Source of the DNA: Cryptomeria japonica
Taxonomy: Eukaryota; Streptophyta; Pinopsida; Cupressales; Cupressaceae
Assembly (NCBI RefSeq): GCF_030272615.1
Contig: NC_081405.1
Coordinates: 311,937,235-312,001,234 of the forward strand
Direction of reading: 5' to 3'
Length of the DNA stretch: 64,000 nucleotides
A model generated the notes under the pieces. That model worked only from the letters and a program-made list of their open reading frames with translations, was not told where the DNA came from and ran no database searches. Positions 43,125 to 54,645 of this stretch are shown here, in pieces. The translations under genes were made by a program, and so were the position numbers. The first letter of the stretch is position 1, and every line of letters starts with the position of its first letter.

Positions 43125-44793
43125 TGTTAATCCTATGATAATCTGGTTAATATTGAGAGGGGGGGTGAATTAGTATTAAGACTAGTTCAAATTAAACTCA
43201 AAATCAAACTTATTTAAGCTTATCTCAGATCTGAAAAATATCTCAACTTCTGTAATCAGATCTAATAACCTCTTTACCAAATTTGCTTAACACATTAATC
43301 AAATCATTTACCAATACTTTCACCACCAAAGTAATCATATAAACTTGATCAATTACCAATTCATTAACCTTATCAATAAGATAAAAACCTTTCTCAAACA
43401 ACTTCTTATCAGTACCGGTAACCTCTGATAAACTTTTGATAAAACATCATAACCAGTTTCTCAGAAATAATGTATGAAATGAAATGTAAACAAGAACATC
43501 ACATGAAAAACATTCCATGCATGAACACCATAAGTTTTTGATGTGGAAACCCAAATAGGGAAAAAACCACGGTGGGAGTTGGCACCCACAAATATTTGTA
43601 CTCTTTTGAAGTATGCCCTATTAGGAGCTTAGCCTTTTTAGTAGCTTACAATACACCCAGTTAAGAGAAGAACTTGTCAGGAGTGACCCGGTTAGGGGAT
43701 TTGTCTTGCAACTCGATTAGGAACTTGATGATATGTTAGGATCAACCTCGTGAGAGGATTTAACACTCTTTTGAGAGCTACCATGTTAGGAAACTTAAAT
43801 GATTAAGGCATATTAGAACCTACCTAATCAAGGGATTTAACTTACTGCAACTGTTAGGGAATAATAGTAAAAAAATGATTTGTTTTCTTGCACTTCTCTC
43901 TTACTTGATCAGATCCAATTATACACATCACTTTGCAACTCTTAGGCAGAGTACACACTTCACTTGGATGGCTTAGCATATTCTCTAAGACCACCGACTC
44001 AATAAACATTAATTGTGTCTACATAAATAGCCATCTCAATTAGGTTGGCCACAAAACCTAATTACATCAATAATTTTTAATAAGATCACAAAAGATCACC
44101 GTAGATCGCTATCTAGATCATTACAACAAATTACAATGCAATATCAATCGTTGATTGATCATAACTCATCACAGAAATCCGATCTGTATCCTCAAAACAC
44201 TCTCCAAAACATTTCGTTGGTTTCCAAGAAAATCTTCCTTGAATCATGCTAAAACAACTATTAAATCTTTCACGTGGGTTGTGTCATGTTACCAACTTTA
44301 AGTAGACTCGTTGTCGACCATCGTCATAACATAAATAATTATTGGTTTGAAGATTTCTTCACTGGTCCTTAAACCCTACTAAAACCTTAGCAAAACCTTA
44401 TCATAAATTGAAACACGCCTTCTGGTAATCACCACAAGTTTCAGTTCTGGTCACATAAATCTTTCCATCATACAAGTTCACCATCCAAACCGCAAATCAC
44501 CAATCATTACCAATCGACCGATCCAATCAAAACAATTATGCTTTATCGGTTAAAGTCCTAATTCACAGACTTTAGATCACTGCTAGTAAACCCTGTCTTT
44601 TGATAAACCAAATCAATAAAACAAAACATCAGGAACATCGTTTGCCAACAATGACAACACAAATAACTGATCATGTCATCTATTCATAGAATCTCAATCT
44701 CTTCATAAAAAATAGACTTCTATCCTTTACCGGTGCAGTCATCCAACTTCAACTACATGACTTGATCTGCATTAGGTATGCCAAACGCCAACA
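43125..44793 (-). mobile_element. Copia 5' LTR
   Basis: A 1669-bp LTR. The minus strand begins TGTTGGCGTTTGGC (44793) and ends ATTAACA (43125), directly before the primer-binding site. The ends are TGTT..AACA. It matches 32170-33727 throughout. A C-rich tract before the end (CCCCCTCTCAATATTAACC) is a common copia LTR feature. No 3' LTR partner was found beyond 39180. Confidence 0.85.
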
Positions 44794-45770
44794 ATTTTCC
44801 CCAAAGCCAAAATTCACGGTCTTAGTAGAAGATAATTCACCCCTACACATTGCTTTGTTGAAAGGAATCATCTTCAATAATGAATCTTTGTCATGCACAA
44901 CCATGCAAGGCCTAGCTAAGAAAAGAAAAACACACAAATCAATCCTGCAAAAGAAAACACTCATGAGTGAAACCAAGGGATTCTAACTAGTTGAAGCATA
45001 GGCCCCCATTACTAGGAATAAAACAACCCCAAACCACAAAGGAAGTAGCCACGATGAGAAATAAAACCCTAGAACGCAATCAAGAACACCAAAACACTGC
45101 CTTCTCCCCACAACATGATACTCTCCCAACCAAAGCACTCACAAACACACCTCCTCCCCATAGAAAAACCAAAACTCAGAAGGAAAAACAATGGCTAGGG
45201 TTTGAAACCCTAGCCCACAAAATACAAAGAGTGCCTCTCCATCTTACTATTAATCAAGATTATCAACTTATAGAGTTTTTTTATTTTATTAAAGAAGATT
45301 GCAAAAGTAAGGCCAATTTTTAAGCTTTTAGACTTCTCAATGTATTAATTATATATTAAACCATAGACTATTCTCAAATACAACAATTACTTCATCATTT
45401 TGTATGATTTTCTATAAAGATTTTAAAAAATTAATATTATTCCATCTATTTCTCTCTAATGTTTATATATCTTAGATTTAAATATTTAACTTAAAGAATA
45501 TTTTACTTAAATGGGAAAAACATTTCAAATAACATAACAATTTTGAAATTTTCTTTGAATAAATAAAATATATTATTTTTTAATTATTCTAATTTTTTAT
45601 TTAATTAATAAAGAGGTTTGATTTATTAATAAAAAATTAATAAAATTGTAATTAAATTTAACATTAAAAAATGAAACAAAATCTTCATTTTTAAAGAGAA
45701 AGCTCTTTATAAAATATCGAGGAGGGACAATAAATGCAAATAAAAACCTAAAAATTGCCCATAGAATATT
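44794..45770. other. Gene-free stretch with a near-perfect palindrome
   Basis: 45193-45215 is GGCTAGGGTTT-G-AAACCCTAGCC, two telobox-like AACCCTA motifs head to head. A 110-codon plus frame over it (44991-45323) has no family and is Pro/Thr/Lys-rich; I do not call it a gene. From 45330 the sequence is AT-rich. Confidence 0.5.
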
Positions 45771-46206
45771 CTATCTCTCTTTATCTTTGCATATATCTCT
45801 CGGGCTCTTCTCTCTCTATCTCCCCCTATTTATCTCTCCTTCTCTCTATCTCTTTGTCTCTCCATTTCTATTTGTATATCTCTACTCTCTATTTATTTGT
45901 ATGTGTTTATCTCTTTGTCTCCCTCTCTTCCTCTCCCCCTCTATATCTTATGATATCTCTATCTCTCTCTATTACTGTATCTCACCATCTATATCACTTT
46001 ATATCTCTCCTCTCCCCCTTCCTCTATGTCTCTTTATCTCTTCCTTTGTATCTACATATCTCCTTCTACCTTCCTTTCTCCCCTTTGTCTCTAGACATGT
46101 CTCCCCCTTCTCTCTTCCCCTCTCCCTTCCTAGATCTCTCTATCTATATTTATTTTCCTCTCTATCTATACTTATCCATATTTGTTCTGCCTTCTTTTCT
46201 ATTTTC
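45771..46206 (+). repeat. Polypyrimidine tract 1
   Basis: About 435 bp of almost pure C/T with TCTATCTC and TCTCCCCC motifs and rare A or G. It includes TAGACATGTCTCCCCC near 46093, matched by TAGATATGTCTCCC near 57806. Open frames across it are low-complexity artefacts. Confidence 0.85.
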
Positions 46207-48328
46207 TAATCTAAACTAACAACACTATTGGCAGGAACTTGACACATTGCATCTCTTGTCAGATGTGTGTTCTATTATAAATTAGTTTTGACTTCTCTTC
46301 TCTTCTCTTTATTAGTCACCAAAGTATAAAATGTTTATATAGTCAACATGGAACCTCTGCAAATGGAAATGATGGTGATCTTCACACCATCTCTTTTTTA
46401 TATCTACATGTGTCTAACATAAAAGAGTTCTTGGCATCTTAGAAGACCCTTGATTGCATGCCATTATTTAGGTAGATCTACTATAAAATATGATCAAATT
46501 GAGGAATGTGTATCACATGAAAGAAGGAAAAAAGGGATCAATACGTGTTATTAGAGATATTATGGACACGGTAGAATATATAACCCTATTTTTTTAATAC
46601 CAATAATTTTATTAGAGGAGGAAAAGAGTGTTTTTGTACTTTATTGAAAGAGTGAATGAGAAAAATCCTTAAACATTGAAAGACATTCAATAAACTATTT
46701 TTATAGTTGACTCATTTGTAAACAAGTTAAAATTTGGGAAAATAGTATGTTATAGTTTATTTCTAGCACAATAATGACCACTAACTTGTTTTGGGTAATA
46801 CCAATGAAAATTTCACACAAATTGAATCACTTCCTCACTTATAATTAAAATTATGCATCATTCTATTATTGGCATGCCACGAGAATATAACAAGGCTTGA
46901 ATCATCTAAATCTACAATGAAAACCTAGCAAATTATTTCCCTATGGAACCAATCAACTTCAGGTTGTTCTTTGTTAGTATACCAAATGGACATAGTAGTG
47001 TCCCATTTTTCTTTTATATGTTAACTTTTCATAATTAGCTCATTGATGAAGACACTTGACATATAAGTGAATGCCTCATAACTAATATTTTTTGTTATTC
47101 TATTTATATTGTGAGAAATTAACGTCACTATAATTTAATCTTTGTGAATAATTTTGTATAAATATTTCCCATAATATAGACATTGAGTATTTAATATGGC
47201 TAGGAACAAGATTTTTTGTGTATACTATGTCATATACGTTAATTGACATGTTATTATTTGATGTTTAAATTATGGGAATCTCTTCAACTATATTTTGATG
47301 ACACAATTTTTATCTTCCTTGTTGTAATCATAAAATTTGTACACCCATAAAATTTTCCATCTAGTTTCAATACCTATTTTCATATAATATCTTCATACAG
47401 TGAAGACTCATATAATATCTTAATACATTTGATACATCTAGTTTCAATACTTATTTTGAAGTTGTCCTTCCAAAATAATTGGTAGATTATTTACTATTAT
47501 TCTAAGTTGCATTACAAAAGATTCATAAGTGCACTAGTTTGATCAAAGGGAAGGAACAACACGATTTATCTCAAATTAATATTTAGAGGTATTTGATGAA
47601 GGATGAAGGATATGCCCTATATTGTATTGAGTATACTCCTAACTATAGTATACTTGATAAACAAATGCTTACTATCAAAGTATCATAATGATAAACATGA
47701 AATCGTCTATCTATCCATAAATAAATGATGAAATATTTATCTATAGAATGTAAAGTCTACTAAATATGCATGATTAAATTCAAATTTGATAAATTTATCA
47801 TTAGCTTTTTTTTGGAAATCAAAGACATTTGTTGTTCTATTTTTGTGTTTGATCCACTGTTTAATCATACTATTATGAAAAATAAAAAACCTTATATTTA
47901 TCATTATAATGGGTGGCTATTGCCCTAATACTCTATTCGAGGAGCAAGCCTAGAAAGAATAGCTCACTAGTTGCTTAAATTTTTTATGGATCATTACTAT
48001 ATCTTAGTAGAATGACTACTTTTTTCTTGAAATAAGAATGACAAATTATTCTTTCTTATTTTCATTAAAATATTGTATAATCTCCTTCTTAATGATAATA
48101 ATTTTACCAATAATCACAATAAATATGTGGAATACTCTATGCTCATTGAAAATGAAAAATACATATAAGTCATTGTGGTTTTTATTGTTCCTACACCATG
48201 AATCATAGTTTCTTGGTTATTGTGTTATTAGATTATTTTGGCGATTCTTTTACAGTAAATCTACCATAGACCATGTCTTTAAATTAAATGGTGAAGGTGT
48301 TATTACATGGATAGTGCAATACCTTTTG
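46207..48328. other. Gene-free AT-rich stretch
   Basis: No gene or element recognised over 2.1 kb. Short direct repeats occur at about 47385-47450 (ATATAATATCTT, CTAGTTTCAATAC). Confidence 0.5.
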
Positions 48329-48711
48329 TTGAACACACCCAAAGACTAAGAGGGTGGGTGAATGTCTTTAATAATACTTAAACTCTTTAATTCAATTAAA
48401 AAAACCCTAAATTGATTAGCAACAATGAAAGATAATACAATGAGCACTAATGCACAAGAGAACACTAGATTTACGTGGAAAACCCTAACAAGGGAAAAAC
48501 CACATTGAGAAATCTCACACTATATGAATAAGTATTACAATTTTTTTTAAGGTTCATTGCCTAAGGAAACACACTGCTTCGGGAAGGACTTACTTCCTAA
48601 GATTCACTATCTTAGGGCAAGATACACAGGTCTCGTTAAGGAGATTCACTATCTCAAAGAAGGATACATGAAAATATGAATTACAATGAATAAGCCTTCA
48701 ACAAAAATCAT
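48329..48711 (-). mobile_element. Copia LTR fragment
   Basis: Minus strand carries GTGGTTTTTCCCTTGTTAGG, TTTTCCACGTAAATC and near its end ATTCACCCACCCTCTTAGTC followed by TTCAACA, the usual copia LTR 3' signature. Its other end is cut where RT sequence on the plus strand begins. Confidence 0.55.
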
Positions 48712-49099
48712 GGTCATTTAGCCACATGTCACATTGTGTGTTTTCATGCCTTGTCTTAGGATGATACTCTCACATTTCTAGTTCTCTATGTTGATGACTT
48801 GTTCATCATAGGGAGTCAGTCATCCACCATCAAGGTAGTGAAAAATGCTCTACATAATAGATTTTGGATGTCAAACTTGGGTCTTCTGCATTACTTCTTG
48901 AGGATTGAGATTACTCAGTCATCTTCAAGTATCTTCCTTGGACAACCCAATTATGCACTTGATATGCTCTCCAGATTTCACATGGTTGATTCTAATCCTG
49001 CACCAACTCTATTTTTATGAGGGGTCAAACTTGAGGCTAAGTTCTCTTCACCCTTTGTTGATGGCACTTTATACCGACAACTTGTTGGGAGCCTCATCT
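48712..49099 (+). pseudogene. Copia RT fragment, first half
   Basis: Plus strand reads LTFLVLYVDDLFIIGSQSST, NLGLLHYFLRIEI, IFLGQPNYALDMLSRF, one stop, then FVDGTLYRQLVGSLI. This is the copia RT from the YVDD catalytic box onward. It is split after GSLI by the TIR transposon at 49100-51218 and continues at 51219. A close relative lies in the opposite strand at 53463-52390. Confidence 0.85.
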
Positions 49100-49246
49100 G
49101 GGTGAACCCACAATAGTGGGTTACACTTTTTTGGACACAATAAATTGACTCTTTTGTCCAAAACTAAATTTTAGCCACATTTGATCAAAACCCCCTTTCA
49201 ATCAAATCCAAAATCACATTCAATACAAAATTTGTATTAAGGGGCT

Positions 49247-49286
49247 TCGATAGAAAGGGTGCTCGATCGAACCCCTTTCTATCGAA
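49247..49286. repeat. 13-bp hairpin inside the TIR transposon
   Basis: TCGATAGAAAGGG and CCCTTTCTATCGA pair perfectly around a 13-nt loop containing the palindrome TCGATCGA. It lies about 150 bp from the left terminus, a subterminal position. Confidence 0.75.
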
Positions 49287-49675
49287 CATATGTTCTATTG
49301 AACCTCCATGTTAGAGATCTTCCCCCAAACTCTCCTGGTTTTTGCAAATTTCTAGCCTTCAAAGCTCAAATTGGGGGCTCAAATAGATGAATTTTGACAA
49401 ACCCAAATGCATGATAGTAGTACTCAAAGCGAGCTTTCCAATGATTATTATTTTAATATATATTGATTTTATTATGATTTTTTTTTTAAGATTAACTAAA
49501 CATAGGTTTCACACCATATATCAACTTATGAGTTCAATGATTACAGAAAAATAGTAAACAAGTGAAAAAAAATCTAAAAAATATCTTTGCAATAGGTATT
49601 GAAGTCCTCTTTCCAACAAAAAATAATAATTTTGATACACACACAACAATTTCCTGACAGAAATCTAGAAGTTGC

Positions 49676-50712
49676 AGGATAAAGATCAGAAGGTGGAGTT
49701 CACATGCTTGATTGGGCAAAAAGATTCGAAAGGTTCCATTGGTTTTAAATGGAGCGAAATGAGGGAACTAGCCACAAGTTTTGTGAAAATGCCACCATTT
49801 GTGGGACTGAGCTACATTAATTGTGGGCACAATTTGGAGCGTCAATGTCTCAATCTGTTCATCCTAGAGGAAGAAATTTGCGGGGCAATCATCTCCTTGG
49901 TGGACTGTTCTTTGAACTTGGAGTAGCATTGGTGTGATGGGATAGTATATGGAGCATTACTTACTCCCATTGTAGATATCCTAGAGTCGTGGGTGGATGG
50001 TGTCGGCCTGATGCAGGTTTTGTCAACCCAGTCAACATACATGTTGTAGTGGACACCATCTTTGAGCTTAGGGAAGGAACCAGGGAGAGTATCTTGAGGC
50101 TGTATTTTGAGCTTGCTGAGACTTCTTCTTCTACTTTAGATTCAGAGGACTCGTCGGAGAACAACTATTCAGAAGAAGAAGGTGCCAAAGGGTCAGTAAA
50201 TGAGAGCGAGGTGGGAGAGGATGTTGATGAGGTAGAAGAAGAGGGTGTGACAGACATGACAGAATCAGAGCTCGAAGAGGGTGATGTGTATCCTGCACAA
50301 GAGGCTCATGGAGATGACCAAAGAAGGATAGCTTGGTTCTCAAGAGAGGAATGGCACAAGTTCAAAGCAGGAGTGATGAACGGCAACCTCGATAGCTTCA
50401 AAATGCTGCTGGAATCAGAGGATTGGTGGCTTTCTAAGGGATCTACCAAAAATCTCCTCAGCATTGGGGAGGCAGTATTGGCCATCCTTCACCTTATCTG
50501 ACAAAGCTAGATTTAGAAGTCGCGTTTGTTGGTAGGATAGACTAGGTTGGCATGTAGAATTAATCTCTTTTTTAGGCATAGAATGTATTGTTCCTAAGCT
50601 CCGGCTTCCCTTGGTGAAGGGTTTTTGTTGGTGTAATACTTCTATACTCAGTTTCTATAGTAATATAGGGCACTATCCCCATAGCTGATAGCACTTACCA
50701 TTAAAAAAAAAA
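49676..50712 (+). mobile_element. 5'-truncated LINE copy with poly(A), family Y
   Basis: Flanked by AGAAGTTGC (49667-49675) and AGAAGTTAC (50713-50721), a 9-bp target duplication with one change. It ends in an 11-A run. The sequence starts inside coding sequence, as 5'-truncated LINEs do. Its 3' untranslated end (TAGGGCACTATCCCC) resembles that of the LINE at 21240-21190 (AAGGGTACTGTCCCC). This links the two copies as members of one LINE lineage. It sits inside the TIR transposon. Confidence 0.7.
49678..50501 (+). pseudogene. Family Y ORF, second copy
   Basis: Coding remnant in two frames. The first runs from about 49678 to 49926 (DKDQKVEFTCLIG, NLERQCLNLFILEEEI), then after one stop continues HWCDGIVYGALLTPIVDILE. 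A frameshift near 50020 moves into the second frame: NPVNIHVVVDTIFEL, RESILRLYFELAE, a long acidic Ser/Glu-rich stretch (50130-50300), then AWFSREEWHKFKAGVMNG and IGEAVLAILHLI ending at 50501. It is collinear with the ORF at 21896-21264. The acidic insertion is longer here. No known domain. Damage is light compared with neighbouring pol remnants. Confidence 0.6.
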
Positions 50713-51218
50713 AGAAGTTACGAGTGACCAAATGAACATATGTCAAAATTACAGTTAACTCAACTTCAAAACTTCATAAAATATGAAATATTAAACATAA
50801 TGCAATAAAACTATTTGCAGACATTATATATGGATGTTACAAAACTAAATTTGAAAGAATCACATTCATATCTATTTTAGGAAAAAAATTATGCCATACC
50901 AAATGAGTATCACTCTTTAAAAATGTTGTTTTTTGTAAAAGCCTAGTTTTTGAGGGAGATAGAAAAATGGAAACAAATTGATTCCAAAAAATTTCTAAAA
51001 AATATATTTAGAATCTAAACACAAAATTCCACAAGTCACTAGTTCACATCATCTATAAATTCCTTACGGTTTAGCAGTAATAGGTGTCCGAATGTGAATT
51101 TTTTTTTATTATTTATTTTTATTTTTTATTTTTTATTTATTTTTATTTTTTCTCTGAAAAATGAATATTATAATGTCAAAGTTGGCAAAAAAGTGTAACC
51201 CACTATGTAGGTTCACCC

Positions 51219-51556
51219 ATCTACTTAACTCATATGAGACCTCACATTTCATATGTTGTGGGCATGGTCTCTAGATTTATGCAGGAGCCACATGAGTTGC
51301 ATTGGAAAGCAACTAAGTGGATCCTCCACTACATTCAAGGTACTCACAGTTTCAGGATTTAGTATGCAGCAAGTGTAGATATTGACTTGGTGGGATATAT
51401 AGATTTAGATTGGACAGGTGGTTCTCAAGGCACTGCTTCTCACTTGGTTTCAGTCTAATTTATTGGTCGAGCAAGAAGAAATCTACAATTTATCTTTCAT
51501 CAATAGAGGCTTAGTATCGAGGGGTAGTTAATGCCACCACCGAGGCTATTTGGCTT
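51219..51556 (+). pseudogene. Copia RT-RNase H fragment, second half
   Basis: Continues the RT cut at 49099: YLTHMRPHISYVVGMVSRFM, HELHWKATKWILHYIQGTHS, one stop, then the RNase H start DIDLVGYIDLDWTGGSQ. After a frameshift, IYWSSKKKS-like and EAIWLH-like segments bring it to about 51556. Stops and shifts make it inactive. Confidence 0.8.
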
Positions 51557-52389
51557 CACTCAATCACCTAATCCAATCCAATCTTGTTGCGTAGTGGAGA
51601 TAATTCTACATCCATATCAAGGACCAATCCAATCAAGCGAAGGAGGGGCACATCCCTGGCTTCATTAAAGGTCCAATATGAGGAATAAGAGAGACTACAT
51701 GTGAAGGTATAATGGGTTGCTTCATGTTTATTCAAATGCTTTATGTGTATTTTGATTGAAACTAACCACTGGCTTTCACATTTGTTTTCCCTTGGTTCAG
51801 GATTCATCCTACAATGTGATAAAATCACTAATTTTGCTTAATTAACATTACATTAGGGAAAGATAGGAATTTGATAGATCTAAGCCTAATAGACCAAGAT
51901 TCTAATCAAATTCCAAGACTCCTAAATGGGGCACTTATTTCCCTAAGAATTGAATTGAATTTGAATTATTGAATGATTAGAGAAAAATAGTGAGTTACTG
52001 AAGCAATTTGATAGAAACAATAAGCTATAGTCATCATACAAAGCCACAAACCTAGATCTAAGTAGAAGATGAAGGTTTAAATCTATTCCTAAAAATTTGG
52101 CCTTATTTTTTAGGACCATTGTTGTGGTTTCCTTGGTCCTCCAAAATTTTCATCGTCCAAAGGGAAACCTGTTTGTCTATGTGAACCATGTCAATCCTCT
52201 GAAACACACCTCTATACCTATTTTGGCACGCAATGAAAAAGGGCAAATTGTTGGGAATAGGTGTAATGTCCCCTTTCTACACATGTACATAGAGATCCCC
52301 CCCAAAAGAAGAAGCACCCCCATAAGAGAAATAACTCCCCCTTAAATAGAGAGAGAAAGAATGAAGGACTAAGTAGCCCTTCCTGAAGT
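51557..52389. other. Gene-free stretch
   Basis: No gene recognised. TGTAATGTCCCC at 52262-52273 repeats the terminal motif of the LTR at 25996, but no matching opposite end or flank was found. Confidence 0.45.
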
Positions 52390-53463
52390 AGACACTTGTC
52401 ACATCCCAAGCAAATATCGCAAATGAAGGAACTTGCTTTAGATGAAGGGTTTGGTGAAGATTTCCATAGTTTGCTTTCATGTAGAACAATACTTACGATC
52501 AATGATATCTTCCTAAATTACCTCCTGAATGTAGCACATATGTATCTCAATGTGTTTCATCCTCTAGTGACGAAGTGGATTTCTGGAGATCTGGATAGCA
52601 CTCTAATTATCACAAAATATGATGGTAGGCTTTCTGAATGGAATACTAAACTCAGTGAGAATATTCTAAAGCCAAATATGCTCAATGTTGGCATTAACTA
52701 CCCCTCAATACTTATCCTTTGTTGGTGAAAGAGCAGTTGTAGATTGCTTCTTGCTTGACCAACAAATTGGACCGAAACCAAGTGAGAAGTAGTACCCTGA
52801 AGTGGACTTGCGATCTTGAGAACCACCTACCCAATTTGAATATGTATATCCCACCAAGTCAATATCCATGTCTGCTGCATACTGAATTCCATGATTGTGA
52901 GTACATTAAATGTAGTGGAGGATCCACTTTGCTACTTTCCAATGCAACTCATTTGGTTCCTGCATAAATCTAAAGACTATGCCCATAGCATATGACATGT
53001 CAGGTCTTGTATGAGTTAAGTAGATGAGGCTCCCAACAAGCTGTCAGCATAAAGTGCCATCAACTGAGAGTGAAGAGCACTTAGCCTCAAGTTTGACCCC
53101 TAATAAAAATGGAGTCAGTGCAGACTTACAATCAACCATGCAAAATCTGGAGAGCATATCAAGTGCATACTTGGGTTGTCTAACAAAGATACTTGAAGAT
53201 GACTAAGTAATCTCAATCCCCAATAAGTAATGCAAAAGACCCAAGTCTGGCATTAGAAATCTATCATGTAGAGTAGTTTTCACTGCCTTGATGGTGGATG
53301 AGTGACTCCCTATGATCAACAAGTCATCAACATAAAGAACTAGAAATGTTCGAGAATCATCATACGACAAGGCATGAAAACACACAATCATGACAAGTGG
53401 CCCAATGAGATACAAGAGTAGGTAGAGGTAGGGGGAGAGGAAGAAACAATGGAAAGAGCTCAA
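52390..53463 (-). pseudogene. Copia RT-RNase H remnant
   Basis: Minus strand reads TFLVLYVDDLLIIGSHSSTI and LGLLHYLLGIEIT (53360-53203), then YALDMLSRF, QLVGSLIYLTHTRPDMSYAM, GYTYSNWVGGSQDRKSTSGY (RNase H, first Asp lost) and on toward 52500 with increasing stops. It is closely related to 48712-49099 plus 51219-51556 and inverted to it. It shares the TGTGTGTTTTCATGCCTTGTC start, so both copies begin at about the same point of the parent element. Confidence 0.8.
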
Positions 53464-53972
53464 GAGACAGAGGTCATGGAAATGAAGATAGCTCTAGGCG
53501 AGCATACAACCAAGAGGGAGCGAGCAACTCTCAAAGTAACTCCAAACAAGGCAGGAAGAATAATAGTTCAAATCAGAGGTATGGCAAGAGAAATGTAGAA
53601 TGCTTTAACTATCATAAGTTTGGGCTTATGTAAGAGATTGTTGGAAAAAGAAAAGTAATCATTCAAAGAAGAAAGATAATGTGGTTGATGTGAATCTGGT
53701 TGAAAATAATCAGTCCACAACCATCATCATGTGCAACATTGGTGAACAAGGCAGCCCTGAGGTTTGGTATTTGGATAACACTTGGTTGCAACAACCACAT
53801 GAATGGTAATGAGATTTTATTCTCTTTTATTGACAAAAATGTCAAGTCTGAAATCAAAATGGAGTTTTATAGGTCTGAGCAGTAGCTACTAGACATATTC
53901 ACTAAGCCATTGGGGAAAGACAATTTTGAGTGCCTAAGGAGAAATCTGGGCATGGTTACTTTGAACAAATGA
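53410..53972 (+). pseudogene. Copia gag-protease fused to pol C-terminus
   Basis: Plus strand begins with a gag tail (RVGRGRGRGR, SNSKQGRKNNSSNQ) and a degraded knuckle (VECFNYHKFGL). A protease start LGCNNHMNGNEILFSFID follows without its catalytic Asp. At about 53840 it jumps to the polyprotein end: IKMEFYRSEQ, stop, LLDIFTKPLGKDNFECLRRN and LGMVTLNK, stop at 53972. Integrase, RT and RNase H are absent, so this is an internal deletion derivative. The stop is followed 17 bp later by the polypurine tract. Confidence 0.75.
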
Positions 53973-53989
53973 GTTCCAGACGACTTAGG

Positions 53990-54001
53990 ACAAAGGGGGA
54001 G
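53990..54001 (+). promoter_or_regulatory. Polypurine tract
   Basis: ACAAAGGGGGAG immediately before TGTTGG, the standard copia arrangement at the 3' LTR. Confidence 0.85.
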
Positions 54002-54645
54002 TGTTGGAATTTTTTTTTGTCCTGAGCCTGCAGGTCTGTACCCCATGTATACTTTGACCTATCTGTTAGGAGAGCTACAACAAACAGTCTGGAAGAGATT
54101 GTATTGGGATCTCCATTCCAATAGCTCCTGACATGAATTGCAAAGACTGCAAAGAAGTTAATGACGTAGATGAGATTTTGAATTTTGAATTTGGAGGGAA
54201 TTTTGAGTGGACAAAAAATGGACAAAAAGGGAGAATGTTCTCCAATAAGGTTGAGTAGCAGAGAAAGAGTTCTCTAGTAGAGAGAAGTGCAACTCTAGAG
54301 TGAGTGCAAAGAATTTAGTTAACAACAACAACTTGTGTGTGTTTTGTCAGTTGAGAAAATATAGCTCTTGATTGTATGGCTTTTCAATTGAGTAGTGATT
54401 GGTCTTGATTGTAAGTAGCTCGAAGTGAGCATTGATTTGTATGAGCTTTGTGAAGCTACAATAATGTGTAGTTGAATGCAGTTCTTGATCGTTGCCTTGT
54501 TTTTTGTAATCAATAGATTTTGTGTTTTAGTTTGTTTTGTAAATCATTTCCAACTCAATAGAAAATAGAAAGTTTGCATGTCTCCGTGTGTGTTTTGAGT
54601 TTATTTTTTGTGGGTTCATTCAGTTGTTTGGGGATTGAGACAACA
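54002..54645 (+). mobile_element. Copia 3' LTR of the deletion derivative
   Basis: Begins TGTTGGAAT after the polypurine tract. The end is placed at GAGACAACA (54645) because TGTTG and CAACA form the expected inverted ends. That right boundary is tentative, and no target duplication could be paired. Confidence 0.6.

Larger units (their letters stand above)
49100..51218. mobile_element. TIR DNA transposon, ATCT target duplication, nested in copia RT
   Basis: The left end GGGTGAACCCAC(A)ATAGTG and the reverse complement of the right end GGGTGAACCTACATAGTG match over about 36 bp, with two or three differences, through GGGTTACACTTTTTTG. ATCT flanks both sides (49096-49099 and 51219-51222), and removing the element restores the copia RT reading SLIYLTH. 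It contains a 1037-bp LINE copy, so the transposon proper is about 1.1 kb and codes for nothing recognised. A 4-bp non-TA duplication with GGGTG termini does not fit hAT (8 bp), typical MULE (9 bp), Harbinger (TWA) or Mariner (TA). Superfamily unassigned. Confidence 0.85.

Noticed and set aside
44991-45323. 110-codon plus-strand gene
   Set aside because: No family, biased Pro/Thr/Lys composition, overlaps a palindrome, and there is no supporting context.
45755-46219. Long Ser/Leu/Tyr-rich open frames in the pyrimidine tract
   Set aside because: Low-complexity C/T sequence lacks stop codons by composition; two overlapping frames of similar length show it is an artefact. The same applies to 57380-57865.
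52262-52273. Another LTR of the TGTAATGTCCCC type
   Set aside because: Only one terminal motif is present; no partner end or target duplication was found.
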